Below are positions 1 through 9,627 of a DNA stretch of 53,397 nucleotides, piece after piece. How positions within the stretch are numbered: the stretch's first letter is position 1; the number at the start of each line of letters is the position of its first letter. The translations under genes were made by a program, and so were the position numbers. The notes beneath the pieces were generated by a model, which was not told the DNA's origin, did not search any database, and saw only the letters and a program-made list of their open reading frames with translations. Source of the DNA: Bacteroides sp. OF04-15BH (GTDB taxonomy: Bacteria; Bacteroidota; Bacteroidia; Bacteroidales; Bacteroidaceae); the NCBI RefSeq assembly GCF_003477995.1, contig NZ_QUEM01000027.1, forward strand, positions 1 to 53,397, in the 5' to 3' direction.

Positions 1-53
1 AGGGTTAAGTATGCGCTAAATTAATTCCGCCAACGGGTTAATTATATATAAAC

Positions 54-1967
54 ATGAAGACTACATTAATGCAATTCATTATGCGCTCACGCTTTGTGAG
101 CCAGCGACTCATCTTTATCGCTGATGTCGCTTTGTCTGTTGGAGCCACCGTTTTGACTTATCTGTTGATTGCCAACCTTTTTCCGGAAAGCAATTCCAGC
201 AAGCCTTTCGGCTGTCTCATTCTGTCTACGTTAGTATTTTCGAGTCTGTTCTTTTGGATTTTCCGTACTTATAAGAACATCATTCGTCACTCCTCGCTGG
301 TAGAGTCCTCACGTATTTTCTGGGCCTGCCTTCTTTCTGATCTGGGTGTGGGACTGGTTTCCTACTATCTTATAGTTGATAATTTTGATTCCACCTTGTG
401 GGCATTGAGCATACTGCTTGATTTTCTGCTCACTTTTGTGCTGCTGATTCTGGCCCGTGTCTGCTGTGTGGCCATTTATCAGCGTTCTTTTCAGACGCTG
501 GCACTCGATCAGCGTCGCCGTTTGCTGGTTTATCTCGATCCGGAGAAAGACCAGACCACAATGCCTTCCTTCTCTTCTTTGTCTCCCGACAATGTGATTG
601 TAGGCTATCTGCGTTTCGGCAAGCGCGACACTCAGCGTATTGGCGGCATAAAGCTTTATTCCATTGAGAACGAAGAGGATTTCCGTAAGCTTTTGTTGCA
701 TGTTCATGCCAATGCCGTTCTGTTCCAAAGCCGCGGTCAGGTCAAGGAAGAGAGCGACCGTCTGGTGCGTTATGGCGAAAAATACAAGACTCAGATGCTT
801 CTGGGCGAAACCGAGGAGGTTCGCAACGGCCAGGTGCGTCCGGCCCGTCTCACTGAGGTGCGTATTGAAGATCTTCTGGGCCGTGAAGAGATTAAGATCA
901 ATATGGAAAACATCAAGAGAGAGCTTCAGGGCAAAACCGTTCTGGTTACCGGAGCTGCCGGTTCCATCGGTAGTGAGATTTGCCGTCAGCTTTGTACTTT
1001 CGGTCTGAAGGAACTCGTTCTTTTTGATATGGCGGAGACCCCGATGCACAATATCCGTCTGGAGTTGGAAGATACTTTCCCCGATGTGACATTTACTCCT
1101 GTTGTGGGTGATATCCGCGTGGTGCCTCGTGTCACCTGGCTGATGCGTACTTATAAGCCTCAGGTGGTGTTCCATGCTGCCGCCTACAAGCATGTGCCTT
1201 TGATGGAGGAAAACCCTTGTGAGGCTGTTCTGGCCAATGTGGTGGGTACCCGCAATCTGGCCGATCTGGCTGTGGAATACGGAGTGGAGCGTTTTGTGAT
1301 GATTTCTACCGATAAGGCCGTGAACCCTACCAATGTAATGGGAGCTTCCAAGCGTCTGGCCGAGATTTATGTGCAGACTCTGAGTATGAGCATTGCCAAG
1401 GGAGAGATTCAGGGACACACCAAGTTCATCACCACCCGTTTTGGTAATGTATTGGGCAGCAACGGTTCGGTTATCCCCCGTTTCCGTGAGCAGCTGATGA
1501 AGGGTGGTCCGCTTACCGTGACCCATCCCGATATTATCCGTTACTTTATGACCATTCCCGAGGCCGTGCGCCTGGTATTGGAGGCCGGAGTGATGGGCGA
1601 GGGTAATGAGATCTTTGTGTTCGATATGGGTAAACCGGTGAAGATTGCCGATTTGGCTCGCCGCATGATTGAGCTGGCCGGTTTGGTTCCCGATCAGGAT
1701 ATCAAGATTGAGTATACCGGTTTGCGTCCGGGTGAGAAACTTTATGAAGAGCTGTTGGCCACTAAGGAAAATACCTTGCCAACACCGAATGAGAAGATTT
1801 TCCGCGCCCATGTCCGCGAGTACGATCGTGCTGAGGTAGTGGCTGCTATTGATCATTTGAAGGAAATCGCCCAGACTGTGGATCGTATGGAAACCGTGAA
1901 ATGCATGAAGCAGATTGTGCCGGAATTTAAGAGTAAAAATTCAGATTTTGAGAAGTTGGATAAGTAA
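54..1967 (+). CDS. CapD/WbpM-type membrane nucleotide-sugar 4,6-dehydratase
   Basis: Predicted to remove water from a UDP-HexNAc (probably UDP-GlcNAc) to give a 4-keto-6-deoxy sugar for capsule or O-glycan synthesis. The 637 residues have the layout of the long WbpM/PglF/CapD group: about four membrane segments in residues 1-140, a linker domain, then an extended SDR domain. The NAD-binding GAAGSIGSE motif is near residue 300. The STDKAVNP stretch near 418 is followed by MGASK, the Met-x-x-x-Lys form of the active site typical of this family instead of Tyr-x-x-x-Lys. It is first in the visible capsule locus, and its GC is clearly higher than that of the next gene, 12 bp downstream. ATGs at 69 and 81 are alternative starts. 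The exact sugar product cannot be read from sequence. Confidence 0.9.
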   Translation: MKTTLMQFIMRSRFVSQRLIFIADVALSVGATVLTYLLIANLFPESNSSKPFGCLILSTLVFSSLFFWIFRTYKNIIRHSSLVESSRIFWACLLSDLGVGLVSYYLIVDNFDSTLWALSILLDFLLTFVLLILARVCCVAIYQRSFQTLALDQRRRLLVYLDPEKDQTTMPSFSSLSPDNVIVGYLRFGKRDTQRIGGIKLYSIENEEDFRKLLLHVHANAVLFQSRGQVKEESDRLVRYGEKYKTQMLLGETEEVRNGQVRPARLTEVRIEDLLGREEIKINMENIKRELQGKTVLVTGAAGSIGSEICRQLCTFGLKELVLFDMAETPMHNIRLELEDTFPDVTFTPVVGDIRVVPRVTWLMRTYKPQVVFHAAAYKHVPLMEENPCEAVLANVVGTRNLADLAVEYGVERFVMISTDKAVNPTNVMGASKRLAEIYVQTLSMSIAKGEIQGHTKFITTRFGNVLGSNGSVIPRFREQLMKGGPLTVTHPDIIRYFMTIPEAVRLVLEAGVMGEGNEIFVFDMGKPVKIADLARRMIELAGLVPDQDIKIEYTGLRPGEKLYEELLATKENTLPTPNEKIFRAHVREYDRAEVVAAIDHLKEIAQTVDRMETVKCMKQIVPEFKSKNSDFEKLDK

Positions 1968-1979
1968 TTTATTTTATTT

Positions 1980-3191
1980 ATGAAAAAGAAAAATTTATTG
2001 CTTATTGCTAACTATTGGCATTTTGAAGAGGAAAAAAGCAGCAGTAGATATCGAAGTTTTGCTGATTTATTATCAGCAAAATATAATTTAGAGGTTATAA
2101 CATCTACTTTTTGTCATTTGCAGAAAGCGCAAAGAGATATTTCACGTTTAAATTTTTCTCGATTACCATATAAGATGACCTTAATATATGAAAAGGGATA
2201 TTCAAAAAATATAGGTGTTGAAAGAATTCTTAGCTATCAGCAATTTGGTAAAAATGTTTTGAATTATATCCAGAAATTGACAGATGTTGATTTGATTTTA
2301 GTATCTGTCCCTTCTTTGACAGTTGCTGATTGTGTAACTAGATATGCAAAAGAGAAGTCGATTCCCGTTATTGTTGATATTCAGGATTTATGGCCGGAAG
2401 CATTTAAAATGGCTTTTAATGTACCTATCTTATCTGATATCTTATTCTTTCCAATGTTAAAGCAGGCTAATCGTATTTATAGAAGGGCTGATTATATATT
2501 AGCTGTCTCAGATACTTATGTACGTAGAGCAATGGTTACAGGAAATAATCGAGGTGAGAGTATTTATATCGGTACTGATAGCGAGTTAGTAAGGAAGAAG
2601 ATACAAAATATAGAAGTCCATAAAGATTTTAATGAGTTTTGGATAGGATATGTAGGTGCTTTGGGACACAGTTATGATATTAAGAGTGTGATTGATGCTT
2701 TGGCTATACTTAAAAAGCAAGGTATTGAAAACATTGTATTTAAGGTAATGGGAGATGGCGTATTAAAGACTGAATTTGAAAACTATGCAAAGAGTAAAAA
2801 TGTGAGGTGTGATTTTATGGGGTTGTTGGAGTACGGATTAATGATGAAAACTTTAATGGCTTGTGATGTGGCTGTTAATCCAATTGTAAAACAGTCCGTT
2901 TCTTCGATAATCAATAAAGTTTCAGATTATGCTGCTGCAAAAATTCCGGTAATAAATACTCAGACCAGTAAAGAGTATAGAAATTTATTGGAAAGATATA
3001 ATGCGGGAGTAAATGTTGAAAATGGAGATATAGATGCAATGTCTGATGCTATAAGAGAATTATATTTTGATCATAAGAAAAAAGAACTAATGGGAAAAAA
3101 TGCTTCAAGAATGTTCTCTGAAAAGTTTGATCGGCAAGTTAACTATCCTCGAATAATTCCAATTATAGAAAAACTTTTAAAAAATGCGTAA
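1980..3191 (+). CDS. Glycosyltransferase, GT4-like
   Basis: A 403-residue protein with the two-Rossmann layout of GT-B enzymes. An N-terminal acceptor half contains VDIQDLWPEAFK near 136, typical of WcaI/WbuB-like GT4 enzymes. The C-terminal half contains GYVGALGHSYD near 223 and GDGVLK near 258, which match the nucleotide-sugar half of GT4. It probably adds one sugar of the repeat unit on the cytoplasmic face. The gene is strongly AT-rich, unlike the dehydratase before it, and overlaps the next gene by 8 bp, so translation is probably coupled. Donor and linkage are unknown. Confidence 0.85.
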   Translation: MKKKNLLLIANYWHFEEEKSSSRYRSFADLLSAKYNLEVITSTFCHLQKAQRDISRLNFSRLPYKMTLIYEKGYSKNIGVERILSYQQFGKNVLNYIQKLTDVDLILVSVPSLTVADCVTRYAKEKSIPVIVDIQDLWPEAFKMAFNVPILSDILFFPMLKQANRIYRRADYILAVSDTYVRRAMVTGNNRGESIYIGTDSELVRKKIQNIEVHKDFNEFWIGYVGALGHSYDIKSVIDALAILKKQGIENIVFKVMGDGVLKTEFENYAKSKNVRCDFMGLLEYGLMMKTLMACDVAVNPIVKQSVSSIINKVSDYAAAKIPVINTQTSKEYRNLLERYNAGVNVENGDIDAMSDAIRELYFDHKKKELMGKNASRMFSEKFDRQVNYPRIIPIIEKLLKNA

Positions 3192-3795
3192 GTATAAAGA
3201 GAGGATAAAAGAAATCTGGAGATATCCATATAGACTTTATATGAAGTCTAGGTTGCAGAATCATGATTTTGAAATTATTTCTTCTAACTGTATAGGTGGA
3301 ATTTTGTATCATGATGTAGGTGAACAATTTAGAACTCCAACAATAAATCTTATTATACCAGAGTTTTTAAAGTTTATATCAAATTTGTCCGTTTACTTAA
3401 ACTATCCTTTAGAACCAGGCAGAATTACAAAAGAAGGTTATCCATGCTGTATGTGTGGAGATATTGAAATTATAGGAGTTCATTATAGAAATCAAGAGCA
3501 TTTAATACATGATTGGAGCAAACGTGTTAAAAGAGTTACGGGAAAGCATATTTTTGTAATATCGACTGATAATTTTATTAAAACAGAAGAGGATATGTGT
3601 ATTTTTGATAGTTTACCATATCCAAAAGTGTGTTTCTCAGCAAAAGAAAATAAGAAATATAAATGGTTGGTTTATCTTCCTGAGTTTAAAGGTAAATCTG
3701 CCATTGGTGATTCTTTGAGATACTGTACTCCATGGGGGACTAGAATTTTTGAAAAATACTTTGATTGTGTAAACTGGTTAAATTCGGAAAAATGA
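3184..3795 (+). CDS. DUF1919 family protein of polysaccharide loci
   Basis: A 203-residue protein recognised as DUF1919-like from the early SSNCIGGILYHDVG block (about residues 33-46), the TPTINLIIPEFLKF stretch (52-65) and a later HDWSKRVKRV segment. The family is found in capsule and exopolysaccharide clusters but has no firmly established reaction; a transferase role acting on the glycan is often supposed. There is no signal peptide or clear membrane segment, so it is probably cytoplasmic. It overlaps the previous gene by 8 bp and shares an ATGA stop/start with the next, so it belongs to the coupled AT-rich block. Confidence 0.75.
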   Translation: MRKYKERIKEIWRYPYRLYMKSRLQNHDFEIISSNCIGGILYHDVGEQFRTPTINLIIPEFLKFISNLSVYLNYPLEPGRITKEGYPCCMCGDIEIIGVHYRNQEHLIHDWSKRVKRVTGKHIFVISTDNFIKTEEDMCIFDSLPYPKVCFSAKENKKYKWLVYLPEFKGKSAIGDSLRYCTPWGTRIFEKYFDCVNWLNSEK

Positions 3796-5099
3796 AAGTT
3801 TTAATTTTAAGCCATAATCCTATTACTGATTATAATAGTATGGGAAAAACGTTTTTGGGCTTATTTGAAAAATTTAAGTGTTCAGAGATAGTACAGTTGT
3901 ATATTTATCCAACACTACCTAATGTACTAAAGTGTAGTAGTTATTTTCGTATTACTGATATGGAAGCTTTTAAGGGAATCTTCCCTTTTTATAAAGCTGG
4001 TCGTGTGATAGATTTAAGTGAAATTAAAGAAAATAATACGTTATATGAAAATTTAAATCAGAAAGTTTTTTATAGTAAAAGTAAGCATAGAATTATAAAA
4101 ATCCTCATTAGAAATTTTATTTGGACTTGTTCTCATTGGAATACTTCACATTTGAAAAGCTGGTTAAAAGAACAAAATATCAGTGCGCTTTTTGTTGCTC
4201 CAGGAGCTTCTCCTTTTTTCTATAAATTAGCATTAGAAATAGGAGATTTTCTTAATTGCCCTATTTGTTCTTATATCTGTGATGATTTTTATTTTAGTTC
4301 TACAGAAAGTAAGGGACTTTGGGCACGATACTATAAGAGAGAATTAAAGAATAATATTAGAAAACTATTAGAAAAATCCAAGATAGTATTTACTATATGT
4401 GATTCTTTAGCAAAAGCTTATTCTGATGAATTTGCGTGTAAAACATTAACCTTATCAACAGCAGCAAATATTAAAAGAAGTACAGTTCCAATAAAAAATA
4501 ATAGTAAAAGCATTGTGTACTTAGGAAGTTTGCATTTAAATCGTTATCTCTCATTAATTGAGATAGGTAAAGCTTTAGATCATATAAATGAAACTCATAA
4601 GGCTAATTTTGAGCTATTGATTTATTCTTCATGCACTGATTCTTTTATTTTAGATAGCTTTAAAAATGTAAGTTCTATTCGCTTTAAAGGTTTTGTAGGC
4701 GGTTCAGATGTTTATTCCATTATGAAACAATCTTTAATGCTTCTTCATGTTGAAGCTTTCGATGCAATTAGTGTTGAAAGAACAAAATTCTCTGTTTCGA
4801 CAAAAATCGCAGATAGTTTAGCTAGTGGTGTTTGTCTTTTTGCTTATGCTCCAGTAGAAGTTGCTTCAATGCAACACTTGATAAAATATAAGTGTGCAGC
4901 AGTTGCAACTTCAAGTAAAATTTTAGAAGAAGTTTTAATGGAGTATTTATTTTCGGAACGGAAAAGAGAAGAAACCATAATGAAGGCATTAGAAACAGCA
5001 AGACTTTGTCATGATAGTAATATTCAAAGCTCTCTTTTATATAATGCATATTTAGATTTGTTTAATTATGAAAATACTTCAAGTAAATTGTGTCTATAA
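3792..5099 (+). CDS. Glycosyltransferase, GT-B-like
   Basis: The frame opens 27 bp earlier (3765), but the ATG at 3792 gives a normal N-terminus, MKVLILSHNPI, and an ATGA overlap with the DUF1919 stop, so 3792 is preferred (435 residues). The early short beta strand followed by SMGKTF, and the later IVYLGSLHLNRY segment with a conserved downstream SLASGVCLFAY, fit a GT-B glycosyltransferase with weak similarity to GT4. No specific donor can be named. Strongly AT-rich. The end overlaps the next gene by 32 bp. Confidence 0.7.
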   Translation: MKVLILSHNPITDYNSMGKTFLGLFEKFKCSEIVQLYIYPTLPNVLKCSSYFRITDMEAFKGIFPFYKAGRVIDLSEIKENNTLYENLNQKVFYSKSKHRIIKILIRNFIWTCSHWNTSHLKSWLKEQNISALFVAPGASPFFYKLALEIGDFLNCPICSYICDDFYFSSTESKGLWARYYKRELKNNIRKLLEKSKIVFTICDSLAKAYSDEFACKTLTLSTAANIKRSTVPIKNNSKSIVYLGSLHLNRYLSLIEIGKALDHINETHKANFELLIYSSCTDSFILDSFKNVSSIRFKGFVGGSDVYSIMKQSLMLLHVEAFDAISVERTKFSVSTKIADSLASGVCLFAYAPVEVASMQHLIKYKCAAVATSSKILEEVLMEYLFSERKREETIMKALETARLCHDSNIQSSLLYNAYLDLFNYENTSSKLCL

Positions 5100-6309
5100 T
5101 GTTGGTAGTACGGGAAAAATTGTTTTCGACATACATCAAGGGTTGAAGAGATTGGGATGTGATTCTTTTGTTGCTTATGGAAGAGGGAAACACTCAAAAG
5201 AGCCACATGTTTATAAAATTAGTACTGAACTTTATTCAAAAGTTAATAAATTATGCTCTAATATTTCTGGTTTAATGTATGGTGGTTGCTTCTTTTCTAC
5301 TTTTTTATTAAAAAGAATAATTACAAAAAAGAAACCCGATATAGTGCATTTACATTGTATAAATGGAAATTTTGTAAATATATACGAATTAATCAGATGG
5401 TTAAAAAATAAGAAGATTCCAACGGTTCTAACTTTGCATGCCGAATTTATGTATACAGCTAATTGCTCTCATGCATTTGATTGTAATCAATGGATCAAAG
5501 GATGTAAGAGATGTCTTGATTATAAAACAAAAACAAATTCTTATTTTTTAGATAATACAGCAAAGTCCTGGCACTTGATGAATAGTGCTTTTGATAATTT
5601 TAAAGAGATAGAAGTTGTTTCAGTATCTCCGTGGTTACAGTTTAGAGCTGAAAAATCAGATATATTAAGTCGTATAAAGCATAGTACAATACTCAATGGT
5701 ATTGATACAGATATTTTTTACCCTAGAAGTAAATCAAGCAAATCCATTCTTCCCAAAGGAATAAAAGACGGAGTTCCTGTTATTTTACATGTTACTGCGA
5801 ATTTTGATCCTTTGACAGATAATATAAAAGGAGGAAGGTATATTTTAGAATTAGCAAAATTATTCTTATCTCAACATATTGATGTTCAATTTGTTATTGT
5901 AGCAGGCGTTTATAAAACATGTGAACTTCCCTCTAATATATGTCTCTTAGGTTCTGTTTTTGATCAAAATAGGCTTGCAGAGTTATATTCTATAGCTGAT
6001 ATAACTGTAATTACAAGTAAAAGGGAAACTTTTTCAATGATATGCGCAGAAAGTTTGTGTTGTGGCACTCCTGTTGTTGGGTTTAAAGCAGGAGCACCTG
6101 AACTTATTTCTTTGTCTGATTACTCTTCGTTTGTTGATTATGGGGATCTTGATAGTTTATTGCACGTAATATTGAATTTTTTAAATGGAAAAGTTTGCAA
6201 AAATGAAATTTCTTCTAAAGCCAAAAAAGTTTATTCTAGAGAGCGTATGCTTAGTGAATATATAGCGCTTTATAAAAAAATGATAAAAAAATATGGAGAA
6301 TCAGAATAA
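5068..6309 (+). CDS. Glycosyltransferase, GT4
   Basis: A 413-residue GT4-type enzyme. The start MKILQVNCVYNVGSTGKI is the usual opening of the WcaC-like GT4 subgroup. It is followed by DIVHLHCINGNF near 90, TVLTLHAEFMYTANC near 112 with a Cys-rich CNQWIKGCKRC patch near 135, and a C-terminal TSKRETFSMICAESLCCGTPVVGF block. The Glu residues of that block are the expected E-x7-E nucleotide-sugar site. It overlaps the preceding gene by 32 bp and the polymerase gene by 17 bp, so this is a compact translationally coupled block. Cytoplasmic role in building the lipid-linked repeat unit is inferred. Confidence 0.88.
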   Translation: MKILQVNCVYNVGSTGKIVFDIHQGLKRLGCDSFVAYGRGKHSKEPHVYKISTELYSKVNKLCSNISGLMYGGCFFSTFLLKRIITKKKPDIVHLHCINGNFVNIYELIRWLKNKKIPTVLTLHAEFMYTANCSHAFDCNQWIKGCKRCLDYKTKTNSYFLDNTAKSWHLMNSAFDNFKEIEVVSVSPWLQFRAEKSDILSRIKHSTILNGIDTDIFYPRSKSSKSILPKGIKDGVPVILHVTANFDPLTDNIKGGRYILELAKLFLSQHIDVQFVIVAGVYKTCELPSNICLLGSVFDQNRLAELYSIADITVITSKRETFSMICAESLCCGTPVVGFKAGAPELISLSDYSSFVDYGDLDSLLHVILNFLNGKVCKNEISSKAKKVYSRERMLSEYIALYKKMIKKYGESE

Positions 6310-7507
6310 TTTTTTAGTTTCTTGGGGATGGTTTTTATTAGTGACACTGACGACTGTTTTATATACACTTCCCAGTGTGAAAATGATGGTACCTTATGTT
6401 GTAATGGGAGGTTGTATGCTGTTATCTTTGTTGCCGGTTTTTATTCACCGAGATCTTTTTATAAGAAATTTCTCTTTTCAATTACTGTCAATTTCTTTGT
6501 ATTTTTTAATAGCATATTATTTATTTTGTTCTTTTACGTTAGTAGATTCATTAAACGAAGCCATTAGAGTCTTAAGAACTTTTATACCCGTTTTTTGGGG
6601 TATTATGTTTATGCAGGTTCTAGATAAGAGCAAACAAAAAATGTCATTTTTTATAATAGGTTTCTGTATCTTGTATATTTTATTCATTACTTTGAAAGCC
6701 TTACATGAAAATCCAATGATTTCGCGCTTATTAGCAGAAAGTACTGCGACTAGTGATTCATTTTTAAATCAATATAGAATGCAAAATGTTGGGGGATTTG
6801 AGTTTTCCTATATGATAGGTCTCTGTACTTTATGTGTTTTTTGGAAATTTTTAGTTTCTCATAAATTTTTAGAGAAAATTCTATGTCTTTTCTTTGTTGT
6901 TCTTTTTTACCATTATATAATTCTCACCCAGTATGCGACACTTTTATTATTAACTTCATTAGGTATTCTAGGCTTAATATATGGAAATCTAAAGACAATT
7001 TATACTAAACTTTTATTTATAGTAGGTATTTTATTTTTATTGTTTTTTGGATTTTCTTTACTAGTCTTGTTGCAGGATGTTTTTCAAGATTCTTTGTTAT
7101 CAATGAAATTCGAACAAATATCAACATCTATTGCTTCAGGAGATGTGAATGACTTAGGTGGAAGACCTCTTTTAATGTTTTCTGCTTTAAATAATTGGGT
7201 TTCTAGTCCAATATTTGGAGGAAATTATGAGAACTTGAATGCACATTCATTAATAACTACTATTTTAGTTCAAACAGGTCTTGTTGGTTTGCTTTTGTGG
7301 TTGTTTTTGTATTGCAGATCTTATAAAATCATAAAATATTATTATGCAAAAATTCCTTACGCATTAAATCTTGTAGGGAATTCTTTTGTTTATTTGTTTT
7401 TGTTGTCTTTTTTTAATCCTATAGGATATGCTTTTGAGTTACCGATAGCTTGCTTTTTTATAGTACCTCTTTTTATAAATGTGTTTAATAAAGAAAAAAT
7501 ACAATAA
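6293..7507 (+). CDS. wzy: O-antigen/capsule polymerase (Wzy-like)
   Basis: A 404-residue, highly hydrophobic protein with about ten to eleven membrane segments and a larger hydrophilic loop around residues 260-310. That loop contains GGRPLLMFSALNNW and NAHSLITTILVQTGLVGLL, resembling the O-antigen ligase/polymerase family (Wzy_C type), where a periplasmic loop with Arg and His before a late helix is characteristic. It would link lipid-carried repeat units in the periplasm. Wzy proteins diverge strongly, so the call rests on topology, that loop, and the position between glycosyltransferase genes upstream of Wzx. Confidence 0.8.
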   Translation: MENQNNFLVSWGWFLLVTLTTVLYTLPSVKMMVPYVVMGGCMLLSLLPVFIHRDLFIRNFSFQLLSISLYFLIAYYLFCSFTLVDSLNEAIRVLRTFIPVFWGIMFMQVLDKSKQKMSFFIIGFCILYILFITLKALHENPMISRLLAESTATSDSFLNQYRMQNVGGFEFSYMIGLCTLCVFWKFLVSHKFLEKILCLFFVVLFYHYIILTQYATLLLLTSLGILGLIYGNLKTIYTKLLFIVGILFLLFFGFSLLVLLQDVFQDSLLSMKFEQISTSIASGDVNDLGGRPLLMFSALNNWVSSPIFGGNYENLNAHSLITTILVQTGLVGLLLWLFLYCRSYKIIKYYYAKIPYALNLVGNSFVYLFLLSFFNPIGYAFELPIACFFIVPLFINVFNKEKIQ

Positions 7508-7509
7508 TT

Positions 7510-8469
7510 ATGAAGCCGTGGAATTTGGATGTAGCTGTATTGTGTATATTTTTTGCACGACCGGAACAGTTTAAAAAAGTTTTAGAACGTGTTTGTGAAG
7601 TTAAGCCTAAGATTTTATTATTTTGGCAGGATGGTCCACGAAACGGTAGGCCTGATGATATTATAAATATTGAGAAGTGTAGGGACTTATTGAAAATGAT
7701 TGATTGGGATTGTCAAATCTATAAGAATTTTCATTCTGAAAATATGGGTTGTGATCCCTCTACTCATTTGTCTCATAAGTGGGCTTTTAGTATTGTTGAT
7801 AAGTGTATAATATTAGAGGATGATATAGTTCCTTCTGTTTCCTTTTTTTCCTTTTGTAAAGAACTTCTAGACCGATATGAAAATGATACGCGTATAGATA
7901 GAATTTGTGGCCAAACGTTATATGGGGGAATAGATTGTAAACGTTATAGTTATTTCTTTTCTCGTTCTGGTTCTTCTTGGGGATGGGCTACATGGAAGCG
8001 TGTTGCTGATACTTGGGAGACAGAATATGATTTTCTTAAGGATGAATATTATTTAGATCTTGCAAGATATAGATTTGGGCACAAACGGTTTGATAAAAGT
8101 CTACAAATTGCTCAAAAAAGATCAAAGGAAGGTATTCCTTACTGGGAACATATTGTTGGTTTCAGAACCTTATTGTCTTCTGGGTTAGTAATTTATCCTG
8201 CTGTAAATTTAATAGAGAATGTAGGTACATCTATAAATGCAACTCACGCGCCTAATGATTTGAATGAGTTACCGAAAGAGATTCAGCAAATGTTTACTAC
8301 AAAAGCATGTGAATTGTCTTTTCCTTTAAAACATCCTCCATATGTTATTGAGGATTATCATTACTTCTATAAAATAATAAAACATATAGAACCATCTTTT
8401 TATAGAAAAATCATAAGAAAAATAGAGCATTTGTTTAGAATTTTAATGTGTAAATATATAAAGCGATGA
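7510..8469 (+). CDS. Glycosyltransferase, GT-A fold (HlpA-like)
   Basis: A 319-residue protein with a GT-A nucleotide-sugar fold. It has VAVLCIFFARPEQFKKVL at the start, an LFWQDGPRN segment near 38, and CIILEDDIVP near 100, where Glu-Asp-Asp is the metal-binding acidic motif. WGWATWKR near 158 is typical of the group related to GT2 that is sometimes labelled HlpA-like or hemolytic protein. It starts 2 bp after wzy and shares an ATGA overlap with the next gene. Likely transfers one sugar of the repeat unit; donor unknown. Confidence 0.8.
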   Translation: MKPWNLDVAVLCIFFARPEQFKKVLERVCEVKPKILLFWQDGPRNGRPDDIINIEKCRDLLKMIDWDCQIYKNFHSENMGCDPSTHLSHKWAFSIVDKCIILEDDIVPSVSFFSFCKELLDRYENDTRIDRICGQTLYGGIDCKRYSYFFSRSGSSWGWATWKRVADTWETEYDFLKDEYYLDLARYRFGHKRFDKSLQIAQKRSKEGIPYWEHIVGFRTLLSSGLVIYPAVNLIENVGTSINATHAPNDLNELPKEIQQMFTTKACELSFPLKHPPYVIEDYHYFYKIIKHIEPSFYRKIIRKIEHLFRILMCKYIKR

Positions 8470-9623
8470 AATATTTAGTGATTGGAGATGCAAATTCAAT
8501 GCATATATATAATTATGTAAAGAATGTTCTTTTGAAATTTGATTTTGAGATTCATTTAATGACCTTGTCTACTGAGTGTGTAAGACAAGAATATCAAAAT
8601 TTTTATAAAGTAAATAATGTTATATTACATTCATTAGCTCAAAAAAAAATACCGAGCCTTAGAAATAAGAGTATTAAGGATAGATTGTTGAATTTTTATC
8701 TTAAGTATAAATTATTAGATGAAGTAGGGAAAATAGATATTTGTCATATTCAATCAGTTTACAAAACAAGTATCTTTTTTTATTTGCTCAAACGTAAAAA
8801 TTTTAATCACTTTATTGCATCGTATTGGGGAGGCGATATTGAAAACCTGAATTCGCTAGTTGTTAAAATTAGAAAAATAGCGTTTTCTTTTGCTGATGTT
8901 ATAACAGTTACAACCCTTAAAACTTATAATGAATTTAAAGAGTTATATGGTAATGTATTCGATAATAAATTACAAATTTGCCGAATGGCAACAGAAGGAT
9001 TAGACTGGATTCATAATATTAGTCAAGCCAAAACGATCAGAGATTGTAGAAAAGAATTAGACTTGCCTCTTGATAAGGTGATAATTACTTGTGGGTATAG
9101 TGCGTATGCAGATCAACATCAAGATATTATATTAGATATGATATCAAAGTTGTCTGCTGAGATCAAAAGGAATATTTACGTTATTGTACCAATGCAATAT
9201 GGTAGATACAATAAGACCTATATAAAAAAGGTCGAGGAAAAAGCTCAACGAGTAGGATGTGAATATAAAATTCTTGAAGAATATTTTTCTTTTGAGAAAA
9301 ATGCAAAGTTGACAATTTCTACTGATATTTATTTGCATATGAGAGATACCGATGCTTTTTCTAATTCTTTGAAAGAACATGTATATGCTGGAACTCGTAT
9401 CATTATAGGAAATTGGTTAAAATATTATGAATTAGAGCAAATGGAAGCTCCTGTTAATTATGTTGATTCTTTTGAACAGTTACCATTATTATTGGAAAAA
9501 TTAATCCTAGAATCAATTCATGAAGGACATAAAAAGTATTTGTTCTCTCCAATGTATGTAATGTATTCACAGGATGGAATTCAAAAACAGTGGTGTGAAA
9601 TATTGAGTAAAATAATCAAATAA
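8466..9623 (+). CDS. Glycosyltransferase, GT4-like
   Basis: A 385-residue protein opening with MKYLVIGDANSMHIYNYV, the typical N-terminus of GT4 transferases in capsule clusters. HFIASYWGGDIENLN is near 117. The C-terminal half includes VIITCGYSAYADQH near 202 and a region around AFSNSLKEHVYAGTRIIIG near 298, where sugar-nucleotide-binding residues would lie. The ATGA overlap with the preceding gene implies coupled translation. Strongly AT-rich. The donor cannot be inferred. Confidence 0.75.
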   Translation: MKYLVIGDANSMHIYNYVKNVLLKFDFEIHLMTLSTECVRQEYQNFYKVNNVILHSLAQKKIPSLRNKSIKDRLLNFYLKYKLLDEVGKIDICHIQSVYKTSIFFYLLKRKNFNHFIASYWGGDIENLNSLVVKIRKIAFSFADVITVTTLKTYNEFKELYGNVFDNKLQICRMATEGLDWIHNISQAKTIRDCRKELDLPLDKVIITCGYSAYADQHQDIILDMISKLSAEIKRNIYVIVPMQYGRYNKTYIKKVEEKAQRVGCEYKILEEYFSFEKNAKLTISTDIYLHMRDTDAFSNSLKEHVYAGTRIIIGNWLKYYELEQMEAPVNYVDSFEQLPLLLEKLILESIHEGHKKYLFSPMYVMYSQDGIQKQWCEILSKIIK

Positions 9624-9627
9624 GGCT

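Noticed and set aside
309..1856. 515-codon frame on the - strand of the CapD-type gene
   Set aside because: Exact shadow of a conserved gene, rich in His and Gln, with no recognisable domain.
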